A stretch of 64,000 bases of DNA from Virgibacillus salarius (GTDB taxonomy: Bacteria; Bacillota; Bacilli; Bacillales; Amphibacillaceae). The first letter of the stretch is position 1; each line of letters opens with the position of its first letter. The notes under the pieces were generated by a model that did no database searches, was not told the DNA's origin, and saw only the letters and a program-made list of their open reading frames with translations. Shown one piece after another: positions 35,957 through 43,025 of the stretch. A program made the position numbers and the translations under genes. Where the stretch lies: the NCBI RefSeq assembly GCF_039521925.1, contig NZ_BAAACY010000110.1, positions 1-64,000 of the forward strand. The letters run 5' to 3'.

Positions 35957-36748
35957 TTATGTCTGATAAACTTCATACGCTTCTTCAGCTGTACCATTTT
36001 TATGAATAATTGTATTCAAACCAGCTACCACTTTTGATGGGTGTTCATTTTGCGTAATATTACGTCCTACAGCCACGCCTTTCGCTCCAGCATCCATACA
36101 ATGCTTAACAAACTTAAAATAGGCTAACATGTCATTTGTCTTAGGTCCACCTAAGGCAAGCACAGGTCGTTGAGCAGCTTTCACAATCTCTACGTCACTA
36201 GCTTCACCAGAAAATCTAGTCTTAATAATATCAGCACCGAGCTCCGTCCCCATTCTTCCTGCAGAGGCGATGACTTCCGGTTGATTGGAGGCTTCACTAC
36301 TTATCGCATAACCAAATGGTAATGTTTCGCACATAAATGGCATATTCCACTTATCTGCTTCACGTGCCAAATTAGCAGCTATTTGATGTGAACTTGCTTC
36401 ATTCGTAGTTCCTGGAAACGTCATTGAAATCACACCATCAGCACCGAGTTTTAATGCATCTTCAACTGTAATTAATCCAGTTGTATTTGGAACACTTGCA
36501 TCAAACAGTTCTGTCGATATATCCGCACGTACTACCATGCCGACATTGGTAAAAGTATCAGCATATGTTTTAGCCATGCCATATGTCACAAGTACTGCAT
36601 CTAGCCCATTTTCAATCATGCTTGGCAATTGAGCGATTGCCTTATCAATACCGGTCGTTTTCGTTGAAAAATAATACCCATCAAGAGCCAACGTTATTGA
36701 CTTTCCATCTTTTGCAAATAGATTTGCCATTCGTCTAGTTTTTTGCAT
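35957..36748 (-). CDS. DhnA/LsrF-type class I aldolase
   Basis: A TIM-barrel aldolase of about 263 residues in the DeoC/FbaB/LacD superfamily. LALDGYYFS opens the barrel, the Schiff-base Lys is in DIIKTRFSGEASD, and ALGGPKTND and GVAVGRNI form the phosphate site. Start 36748 (MQKTRRMAN) follows GGGGAGATAGC; a longer frame to 36817 would run back through the leader terminator. It is the first gene of the sugar operon and should cleave the phosphorylated sugar made by the FGGY kinase or its oxidised product (inference). Confidence 0.85.
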   Translation of the reverse strand: MQKTRRMANLFAKDGKSITLALDGYYFSTKTTGIDKAIAQLPSMIENGLDAVLVTYGMAKTYADTFTNVGMVVRADISTELFDASVPNTTGLITVEDALKLGADGVISMTFPGTTNEASSHQIAANLAREADKWNMPFMCETLPFGYAISSEASNQPEVIASAGRMGTELGADIIKTRFSGEASDVEIVKAAQRPVLALGGPKTNDMLAYFKFVKHCMDAGAKGVAVGRNITQNEHPSKVVAGLNTIIHKNGTAEEAYEVYQT

Positions 36749-36780
36749 GCTATCTCCCCAATTTCTATAATATAGACAAC

Positions 36781-36870
36781 AAAAAATCCCCACAACCAAC
36801 TGACAGTTAACTGCCAATTATTGCAGGGATTCACCTAAGCACATACCCAATTGTTAATGCTATTTTGTTG
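36781..36870 (-). promoter_or_regulatory. Leader RNA L1 with terminator before the aldolase gene
   Basis: The minus strand reads CAAAATAGC, then GGGTATGTG, TTAGGTGA, and the terminator. AATCCCTGCAA pairs with TTGTGGGGATT (36785-36795 with 36821-36831), with an inner palindrome TGACAGTTAACTGCCA, then TTTTTT at 36781. Blocks and order match leader L2 (35235-35322). GGG upstream of the 5' arm CCC offers an alternative pairing. It lies between a strong promoter and the start codon, so it must control the whole operon. Confidence 0.78.
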
Positions 36871-36888
36871 TCGACTTTCATTAATTTT

Positions 36889-36938
36889 ATCATATAGGAT
36901 GGAGAACTATCTGTCAAGACTATTTGAATGCGCTTTCC
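36889..36938 (-). promoter_or_regulatory. Main promoter of the sugar operon with cre-like site
   Basis: TTGACA (36917-36912), a 17-bp spacer and TATGAT (36894-36889). GGAAAGCGCATTCA (36938-36925), immediately upstream of the -35 box, matches the cre consensus at 12 of 14 positions. Confidence 0.7.
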
Positions 36939-36962
36939 TTAGGCGTTAGCAACATATAGCCT

Positions 36963-37002
36963 TAAAAAGGCAAGATGCTTTTGTAAGGGAAAGCTTTTAC
37001 CT
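36963..37002 (-). terminator. Probable terminator after the monooxygenase/reductase pair
   Basis: On the minus strand AAGGTAA...GC pairs with GC...TTGCCTT and continues as TTTTT. It lies just after the FMN reductase stop and before the sugar-operon promoter. Confidence 0.5.
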
Positions 37003-37009
37003 TAATGAA

Positions 37010-37576
37010 TTAAAAGAAGTATTCTGCTTCTTTCTTTTCGCGAATAGCTGTATATGTTTCGGTTAATGCAATTGTATCTTCCACTAAACGGTCAACTCGG
37101 AATCGCACATCATCATTAATTATTTCTTTTTGATAAAAGTCCTGTTCCTCAATAAATACATAAGACGGAACTATCTGTGCTTTCATATACGTTAAAATTG
37201 GTTTCAGTTGTTGTTCAAGGACCAAATAATGTTTTGGCGAACCAGCAGTTACTAGCATACTTACAACTTTATGAAGAAATGCGTTTACTGGAAGTAAATC
37301 AAATATATTCTTTAACGTAGCTGGAATCGATGCTTGAAATATAGGTGTTCCGATAATAATTGCATCTGCCTCCATAATTAATTGGGTAACATATTTTGTA
37401 TCCCCTTCATAATCTAAATAATGACGGCCGTCACTGAACTGAACGTCATATTCTGCTAAATCCATGAAAGTAACGCCTACATGTGGATACGTATTCTTAA
37501 TTGTTTTCATCGTATACTTTATAGCCGTGCTCGTTTTCGTACCAATCTTTGACCCAGACATCGCAACAATTTTCAT
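37010..37576 (-). CDS. NADPH-dependent FMN reductase
   Basis: A 188-residue flavodoxin-fold reductase (KIVAMSGSKIGTKTSTAI at the N-terminus, IGTPIFQASIPATLKNIFD near residue 78). It is a clear paralogue of the gene at 28306-28851: both share the order G-S/T-P-I-x-QAS and an xKHxLVxExQLKPILxY-type segment. It follows the luciferase-like monooxygenase by 9 bases and likely supplies FMNH2 to it. Confidence 0.88.
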   Translation of the reverse strand: MKIVAMSGSKIGTKTSTAIKYTMKTIKNTYPHVGVTFMDLAEYDVQFSDGRHYLDYEGDTKYVTQLIMEADAIIIGTPIFQASIPATLKNIFDLLPVNAFLHKVVSMLVTAGSPKHYLVLEQQLKPILTYMKAQIVPSYVFIEEQDFYQKEIINDDVRFRVDRLVEDTIALTETYTAIREKKEAEYFF

Positions 37577-37585
37577 TTTTTCCTC

Positions 37586-38644
37586 CTATTTTTCTGCTGT
37601 ATATTTTTTAATGGCTGGTAGAATTTCAGCACCAATGATCTCGATATTTTTCTTTAAACGATCAAATGGAACACCACCAAAATCAATTTGGGCAATATAA
37701 CGTTGATGCCCAAATAATTCATGCTGGTATAAGATTTTTTCAATAATCTGTTGTGGACTACCTATATTCATAACATTATGCGGATCTGCTCCTTGTGCAA
37801 AATGCTGTTTAGGAAATCCTTGTCCATTCGTTAGCTTCATTCCTTCATTTATATGAGGATACATTTCACGTAAAGCTTGCTGGGAAGTTTCTGCTGCATA
37901 AAAGAAGCCAGCAGTCGCGACTGGTAGCTTAGATGAATCGTGCCCACTTTTATTAGCAGCTTCACGATATGCATCAATCGAACGTTTAAAGCTTGTAGCT
38001 GGACCACCTAAATGAGCAAGAAACATTGGAACTCCAGCGTAACCAGCCTTGATGGCGCTAGCCGAAGAACCACCAACAGCTCGCCAAATTGGCATAGAAT
38101 CATTTTTCGGACGTGGGAGAACTTCAGCGCTATTTAACGGCGCACGAAATTCACCTTGCCAATTAACTATCTTCTCTCGATTGATTTTTAATAACAATTC
38201 GAACTTTTCCTCAAACAATGCTTCATAATCGTGTACATCATAGCCCAATAAATCAAATAATCCAATCCTTGATGCACGCCCAGCTACAATCTCAGCTCTT
38301 CCCTTTGAAATGAGATCAATGGTTGCAAAATTCTCATATACTCGTACTGGATCAGATGTGCTTATAATCGTCGAAGAACTTGCAAGCTTTATCTTTTCTG
38401 TTGCTTGGGCAATTGCTGCTAATACTACGGCGTGTGCCTGCGTTGCAAAATACTCCTGATGGCTCTCCCCAACACTAAAGAAATCGATACCTGCTTGTTC
38501 AGCTAACTTAGCAAATTCAATTATTTCATGTATACGTTCTTGTGCAGAGATACGTTCTGCTGTTTTAGGATTTGGCAGGTGGTCCCCTAGTGTATAGATG
38601 CCAAACTCCATTCCTTTACGTCGATCAATGCGATAAGTTTCCAT
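37586..38644 (-). CDS. Luciferase-like (LLM class) flavin-dependent monooxygenase
   Basis: A 352-residue bacterial luciferase-fold monooxygenase: MEFGIYTLGDHLPNP, FFSVGESHQEYFATQAHAVVLAA, STIISTSDPVRVYENFA, SKGRAEIVAGRASR, and PIWRAVGGSSASA. AAAGGTGG is 8 bases before the ATG. It is divergent from the HxlR regulator and forms a two-gene unit with an FMN reductase. The substrate is unknown; quinone- or electrophile-type compounds are possible given the regulator type. Confidence 0.87.
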   Translation of the reverse strand: METYRIDRRKGMEFGIYTLGDHLPNPKTAERISAQERIHEIIEFAKLAEQAGIDFFSVGESHQEYFATQAHAVVLAAIAQATEKIKLASSSTIISTSDPVRVYENFATIDLISKGRAEIVAGRASRIGLFDLLGYDVHDYEALFEEKFELLLKINREKIVNWQGEFRAPLNSAEVLPRPKNDSMPIWRAVGGSSASAIKAGYAGVPMFLAHLGGPATSFKRSIDAYREAANKSGHDSSKLPVATAGFFYAAETSQQALREMYPHINEGMKLTNGQGFPKQHFAQGADPHNVMNIGSPQQIIEKILYQHELFGHQRYIAQIDFGGVPFDRLKKNIEIIGAEILPAIKKYTAEK

Positions 38645-38761
38645 TGTTCATCCACCTTTCCAATTACCTCTTATAGTGTTATTGTAGTTTATAACCATCA
38701 CAAATATAAGTACGCACTTTAAGGTGACCTAGTATACAAAATGATACTTAGGAGGAATAGA

Positions 38762-39109
38762 ATGGATAAAATACCAGAAGAATGTCGTGTAGAAGATGCT
38801 TTAGGTATACTTGTTGGTAAATGGAAACCAATAATCCTTTTATATTTATTACAAGAAGGAACGAAACGCTTTAATGAGCTAAGAAAAAGGATGCCCGAGA
38901 TTACCCAAAAGATGTTAACGAAGCAATTGAGGGAATTGGAAGAAGAAGATATTATTCAGCGGGTGGTTTACCCACAGGTTCCCCCTAAGGTGGAATATTC
39001 CATTACGGAGTACGGAAAAACCTTAGAACCAATTTTGGAAGCCATGCATGAATGGGGAACTAAACATACATTGCATAAATTAAAAAAAGAGGAACATAGA
39101 ATGAAATAA
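38762..39109 (+). CDS. HxlR-family (DUF24) redox-type regulator
   Basis: A 115-residue winged-helix protein: LVGKWKPIILLYLLQEGTKR, ELRKRMPEITQKMLTKQLREL and the wing PQVPPKVEYSITEYG. Start 38762 follows GGAGG by 7 bases; an upstream ATG (38741) lacks a site. Cys8 (EECRVEDAL) matches the single conserved N-terminal Cys of YodB/HypR-type sensors of quinones and diamide. It is divergent from the monooxygenase/FMN reductase genes, its likely target. Confidence 0.88.
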   Translation: MDKIPEECRVEDALGILVGKWKPIILLYLLQEGTKRFNELRKRMPEITQKMLTKQLRELEEEDIIQRVVYPQVPPKVEYSITEYGKTLEPILEAMHEWGTKHTLHKLKKEEHRMK

Positions 39110-39177
39110 CCACTATTAACGAAAGCTTGAAGACAAGCGTATTTTAATTAAAGAATAGTACGCATAACTAATATGAT

Positions 39178-39357
39178 AAAGTGAAACTTCAATCAGTGGA
39201 GATATTGTATATTCTCCCACTGATTGTTCGTACCACAAGGGTATGACCTAAAGGCCCTAGAATCAATCGGACATTTACTGGCAGTCAATCCCCTCTTATT
39301 CATATTGGTTCCACTTTATTGAAATGGGATCTTACTGCCAGTTAGATGTGGGATAAA
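39178..39357. repeat. Repeat family R3, full copy
   Basis: Begins AAAGTGAAACTTCAATCAGTGG, has the hairpin ATCAGTGG/CCACTGAT, GGGTATGACCTAAAGGCCCT, TTACTGGCAGTC, GGTTCCACTTTATT, and ends TTACTGCCAGTTAGATGTGG. It is collinear with 52255-52430. Confidence 0.8.
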
Positions 39358-39360
39358 GTT

Positions 39361-39526
39361 TCTCCGGAAATATACTTCGTTTTCCTTAGGTGGCTAGAGA
39401 GCCTCCTCGTGCTGGCACACTGTAAGGTCTCACCGGTATCTTTCCTCTTTAGGATTAAGGAAAGCTTCGGCAGCGATACAGAAAAAGCGCTCTTCTTTTT
39501 CAAGAAGTCTCGTATATCTCCGGAGA
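39361..39526 (-). repeat. Repeat family R4, full copy with terminal inverted repeats
   Basis: TCTCCGGAAATATAC (39361-39375) and GTATATCTCCGGAGA (39512-39526) are inverted repeats matching 14 of 15. The interior, read on the minus strand, has CTTCTTGAAAAAGAAG, CTTTTTCTGTATCGCTGCCG, GTGTGCCAGCACGAGGAGGC. A diverged copy is at 53759-53895 and a fragment at 56371-56430. Open frames on both strands here are accidental. It lies directly after an R3 copy, filling 39110-39607 with no gene. Confidence 0.75.
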
Positions 39527-39607
39527 TAGAGTAGTGCCTTAGGTCCATAGAATAGACCCGCCTGTAATAATCGTAATATTTACTTATCTATTGAAAAGGC
39601 ATAAAGT

Positions 39608-40699
39608 CTATTCTTTTAATGCTGTTATTAGGACATCTAGGTTTTGATACATAAGTGAAAAATAATCCTGCTCATTTTGTATATCTTCTTCAGTAAGAAC
39701 AGATAAATTATGCAGGTCAAGCGACTTTACATTTGTTTCATTTTGAATAACTTTCGCTACTTTTGGCTCTACATTCTGTTCAAACAATAAATAGTTAATC
39801 TCATGGTCATCGACAATATTTATAACATCCACTAGCTGCTGTTGAGATGGTTCATTGGATGGAGATAATCCAGAAATAGCAATTTGCTTAATCCCATAAG
39901 CCTCTTCCCAATATCCATATGCTGCATGGGTAACTAAGATTTCATTTCTACTTTGTGCTTGAATTTTTTCATGATAACTTTTGTTTAGTTCTTCTAATTT
40001 GGATTTCAAATCCGTAAAATTATTTTCAAATTCCGCTTCTGCTTCAGGCTGTAATTCTACTAATAAATCTTTAATATTTTCAGCAATCGTGATAGCTCGA
40101 TTTGGATCTAACCAGACATGCGGGTCTTTGTCACCATGATTATGGTGATGTTCCTCAGGTTCCTCGTCATGATTATGGGACTCTTGTGTATGCTCTTCTG
40201 TTTCATGGTCTTCCTGTCCATAATCGTGATGGTGCGTTTCTTCTTCCTCTTCCATCTCATTATGATGATGTCCATGGTCATGGTCATTTTCTTCGACATG
40301 ACTGTGATGATGCTTATGCTCTAATAAAGGTATTCCTTTAGATGCTTCTAGTACAGTAACACCTTCGTCTTTTAATGCTTCCTTGATACTTTCCGCATAA
40401 GCTTCCATTTGGGCTCCGTTGTATATAAATCCATCCGCCTTAGCAATCTCAACCATTGTCTTGGATGTAGGCTCATATGTATGAGCATCTGCACCTAAAG
40501 GTAGAATCGATTCCACTTCCACATGCTCTCCACCTATTTGCTCTGTAAAATAGGTCAAAGGATATAACGTTGTATAAATTTGTAACACCTTATGATTTTC
40601 ACCAGCTTCCGACACAGATACTTCCTTCGCTACATTGCAGCCAGTCAAAAATAAAATAATAAAAGCAATATAGATACTAAACTTATAATATTTTTCCAA
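39608..40699 (-). CDS. Zinc ABC transporter substrate-binding lipoprotein (ZnuA/AdcA type)
   Basis: A 363-residue cluster 9 metal-binding lipoprotein. The lipobox LFLTGC is followed by a TTLYPLTYFTEQIGG start, HTYEP (first His ligand), and a very His/Asp/Glu-rich loop (about residues 127-195) typical of zinc receptors. DPHVWLDP, VTHAAYGYW and the final Asp region complete the site. Start TTG 40699 has GGAGGAG 7 bases upstream. A Zur box (40721-40741) precedes it. Permease and ATPase genes are not in the window. Confidence 0.92.
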   Translation of the reverse strand: MEKYYKFSIYIAFIILFLTGCNVAKEVSVSEAGENHKVLQIYTTLYPLTYFTEQIGGEHVEVESILPLGADAHTYEPTSKTMVEIAKADGFIYNGAQMEAYAESIKEALKDEGVTVLEASKGIPLLEHKHHHSHVEENDHDHGHHHNEMEEEEETHHHDYGQEDHETEEHTQESHNHDEEPEEHHHNHGDKDPHVWLDPNRAITIAENIKDLLVELQPEAEAEFENNFTDLKSKLEELNKSYHEKIQAQSRNEILVTHAAYGYWEEAYGIKQIAISGLSPSNEPSQQQLVDVINIVDDHEINYLLFEQNVEPKVAKVIQNETNVKSLDLHNLSVLTEEDIQNEQDYFSLMYQNLDVLITALKE

Positions 40700-40720
40700 G
40701 TCGCTTCTCCTCCTTCATAA

Positions 40721-40741
40721 AAAACGTAATCATTACGATTT
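40721..40741. promoter_or_regulatory. Zur box upstream of the zinc receptor gene
   Basis: A 21-bp palindrome with half-sites ACGTAAT and ATTACGA around a central C. It differs at one position from the Bacillus Zur consensus, as I recall it. Zinc repression of the gene is expected. Confidence 0.85.
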
Positions 40742-40796
40742 ATATGCAAGAGGTAACCAATCAATGTAGGATATAGTTATTATTAATTTTTCCATC

Positions 40797-41069
40797 CTAC
40801 CAGCTTGATTTCTTGACTCCTGGTAGTTGCCCCTTATGGGCATAATCTCTAAATGCGATTCGTGACATACCAAATTTCCTTAGGTACCCCTTTGGTCTAC
40901 CGGTTACTTGACATCGATTTGTTAATCTTGTTGGTGAAGAATCTCTCGGTAGCTTTCGTAATGCTTCATAATCACCTTTTGCTTTTAATTCTCTACGAAT
41001 CTCAGCATACTTTTTTACCATTGCCTGACGTTTTTTCTCTTTGACTACTTTTGCTTTTTTAGCCACCAT
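40797..41069 (-). CDS. rpsN: Alternative (zinc-independent) ribosomal protein S14
   Basis: A 90-residue S14 of the long type, without the CxxC zinc ribbon of the 61-residue form (only one Cys, in NRCQVTGRPKG). It matches the Zur-controlled RpsN2/YhzA that replaces the zinc form in zinc-poor cells. GAAAGGAGGGAT precedes the ATG, and a Zur box is at 41117-41137. It sits directly upstream of the zinc-receptor gene on the same strand, with an additional Zur box between. Confidence 0.95.
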   Translation of the reverse strand: MVAKKAKVVKEKKRQAMVKKYAEIRRELKAKGDYEALRKLPRDSSPTRLTNRCQVTGRPKGYLRKFGMSRIAFRDYAHKGQLPGVKKSSW

Positions 41070-41116
41070 ATCCCTCCTTTCTAAATTTCATGCTTCAATA
41101 TAAGAAGTCGCACATT

Positions 41117-41137
41117 AAATCGTAATGATTACGATTA
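41117..41137. promoter_or_regulatory. Zur box upstream of rpsN
   Basis: A 21-bp palindrome with half-sites TCGTAAT and ATTACGA around a central G; one end base differs from consensus. Confidence 0.87.
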
Positions 41138-41166
41138 AATATTATACTTATAATCGTTGGTTTTGT

Positions 41167-41187
41167 AAATAGTAACGATTACGTTTT
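41167..41187. promoter_or_regulatory. Degenerate Zur-like site
   Basis: Half-sites AGTAAC and ATTACG, with three mismatches to the Zur consensus. It lies 30 bp from the good rpsN box and 80 bp before the aldo/keto reductase ATG. It could be a second rpsN site or link the reductase to zinc. Confidence 0.45.
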
Positions 41188-41267
41188 ATGAAAGATTAGT
41201 TCAAATAGTTGGTTTTCTACCTATAAATGTGTAACCTTGAAATAAGAATAAGAAGGGGTGAATCGAA

Positions 41268-42110
41268 ATGAACCTATCTATACCAGAAGTCACTTTAAAT
41301 GATGGGATGGCTGTACCTTTTGTCGGTTTTGGTACATATAAACTAAATGGGAATCAAGGTGTAACAGCAATTAGCAATGCGATACATGCAGGTTATCGAT
41401 TAATCGATACGGCGTATAATTATGAGAATGAAGGAACAGTCGGAGAAGCAGTGCGTCGAAGTTCTGTCCATAGAGAGGATTTAATAATTACATCGAAATT
41501 ACCAGGTCGTTACCAAGCCTATGACAAGGCTATAACTACTATTCAAGAATCCCTATATCGAGCGAATTTATCTTATTACGATTTATATCTTATACATTGG
41601 CCAAATCCAAAGCAGAATACGTATATCGAAGCATGGCAAGCATTAATAGATGCCAAGAAATGGGGACTCATTCGTTCAATTGGGGTATGTAATTTTCTAC
41701 CTGAGCATTTGGAACGTTTAGAAGAAGAAACTGGTGTGCTGCCAAGCCTCAACCAAATTGAACTACATCCATTTTTCAATCAGGAAGAACAGAGAAAATG
41801 GCATGAAAAGCATAACATTCGTACACAATCATGGAGTCCATTGGCGCGAGCAAATGAGGTATTACAAAATGAAATAATTAATGACATAGCGAAAAACCAT
41901 CAAAAATCTAATTCGCAGATTATCTTACGCTGGCATTATCAGCTTGGTTCTATTGCAATTCCGAAGTCTGCTGCATACGAGCGACAGCTTGAGAATATAT
42001 CCATTTTTGATTTTTCTTTAGAAGAGTCGGAAATGGAGGCAATCGCAACCCTAACTCGACCGGATGGTAGAAATAAAGACCAAGACCCTGCAACCTATGA
42101 AGAATTTTAA
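41268..42110 (+). CDS. Aldo/keto reductase
   Basis: A 280-residue NADPH-dependent AKR (AKR5-like). The catalytic tetrad is visible: Asp in LIDTAYNYENE, the Tyr four residues on, Lys in IITSKL, and His in YLIHWP. NADP contacts are IPKSA and QLENI. GAAGGGGTGAATC precedes the ATG. It is monocistronic, ending in a long hairpin. The substrate is unknown. Confidence 0.9.
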   Translation: MNLSIPEVTLNDGMAVPFVGFGTYKLNGNQGVTAISNAIHAGYRLIDTAYNYENEGTVGEAVRRSSVHREDLIITSKLPGRYQAYDKAITTIQESLYRANLSYYDLYLIHWPNPKQNTYIEAWQALIDAKKWGLIRSIGVCNFLPEHLERLEEETGVLPSLNQIELHPFFNQEEQRKWHEKHNIRTQSWSPLARANEVLQNEIINDIAKNHQKSNSQIILRWHYQLGSIAIPKSAAYERQLENISIFDFSLEESEMEAIATLTRPDGRNKDQDPATYEEF

Positions 42111-42143
42111 GGAGAAACATTGATTAGTCAGAAATAAAACAAG

Positions 42144-42192
42144 TACTGTCTGACCCTAAAAGAGACAAATACGTCTCTGAGATCAGACAGTA
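42144..42192 (+). terminator. Long hairpin after the aldo/keto reductase gene
   Basis: TACTGTCTGA (42144-42153) pairs with TCAGACAGTA (42183-42192); inner AGAGAC/GTCTCT also pairs. T-rich sequence is better on the minus-strand side, but position suggests it ends the reductase transcript. Confidence 0.55.
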
Positions 42193-42332
42193 TAACCTTT
42201 CAAACATTCCGACGTTACCATTGTCTAGCTTTCGAACTCTTTAATTCTGCTATATTCATCCATCATCCATGCCATAATTTATGAATTTTAGATACATCCG
42301 GGTATTACTGATCTGAAGAATGCAAACTGTCT

Positions 42333-42445
42333 TTCAAAAAAGTTTATGTAGCTACTAATCAGCACCAAGTCAACATGCGGTTAGCAACTTATATCGTTGG
42401 TATTCGAAAAATGGCAGAGGCTTCTCTTTTAGAGGCTGGGTGTAA
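42333..42445 (+). pseudogene. C-terminal remnant of a glutamate dehydrogenase gene
   Basis: The frame from 42333 reads FKKVYVATNQ, then HQVNMRLATYIVGIRKMAEAS. This is the conserved tail of Glu/Leu/Phe dehydrogenases, usually VDMRLAAYMVGVRKMAEA. After EAS a +1 frameshift gives RGWV and stop, the exact GudB/RocG-type ending. Nothing of the remaining roughly 380 residues was found upstream, so only the last 37 codons survive. It lies in a 915-bp gene-free stretch (42111-43025). Confidence 0.8.
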
Positions 42446-42542
42446 TTATTAGGAAAATTTCTGAACGACTTCGCTTACAGTATAAACAAAATAGCCGGGA
42501 TATTTTCAAACGCAGAGTAGAAAGATACATACATTAATTGAG

Positions 42543-42704
42543 GCTGAGACAAAAGAATGAAGAAACAATTAAAACTGAACGTTGATTAGTTGACATTAAT
42601 CCGTGCACGCGGAAAGCGGGTATATTTTCACGGGGCGGCGATGATACTTCTATTTATAACATGATTATTCGTATTTTGAGTAAAAAGTTGTGTTTTGTCC
42701 CAGC
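42543..42704. repeat. R1-related element with terminal inverted repeats
   Basis: GCTGAGACAAAA (42543-42554) and TTTTGTCCCAGC (42693-42704) are inverted repeats matching 11 of 12. The right 104 bp equals 174-282 almost exactly (GCGGAAAG, TATATTTTCACGG, GGCGATGATACT, ATAACATGATTATTCG, TATTTTGAGTAAAAA). The size and ends resemble a MITE. The rest of the gap to nhaC (42705-43025) shows no convincing gene. Confidence 0.7.
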
Positions 42705-43025
42705 TTCTTTTATTAAAAATAGCATACAGCATATCCCCTAATTGGATTAGTAAAAATAAGGATGTAGATAAAGCTATCATTGACAAATTAGGATACAAAA
42801 AACTATGTTTCTCAAAATAAGTAGACATAACATATTCATTTGTAAGTAAGCTTAAGCCTACCGTCCTCACGGAGAAGAATTGTTTTTATACGAACACACT
42901 TTGTATACACCCACTATATTATTAACAAAAATAGATTGACAATTTTATAATTTCTAATTAAAATAATTTTTATTCTTTTAAAAAATGTTATTATTGTTAC
43001 GACTTTACTAGATGGGGGATACAAT

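Noticed and set aside
39342..39548. Overlapping frames of 62-68 codons on both strands
   Set aside because: Both lie inside the inverted-repeat element R4 and mirror each other; no start signals.
40102..40341. Several His-, Asp- or Met-rich frames
   Set aside because: Shadow frames of the His-rich loop of the zinc receptor gene.
42628..42870. 80-codon minus-strand frame before nhaC
   Set aside because: Half of it lies in the MITE-like repeat; the rest has one hydrophobic stretch but no binding site or recognised family.
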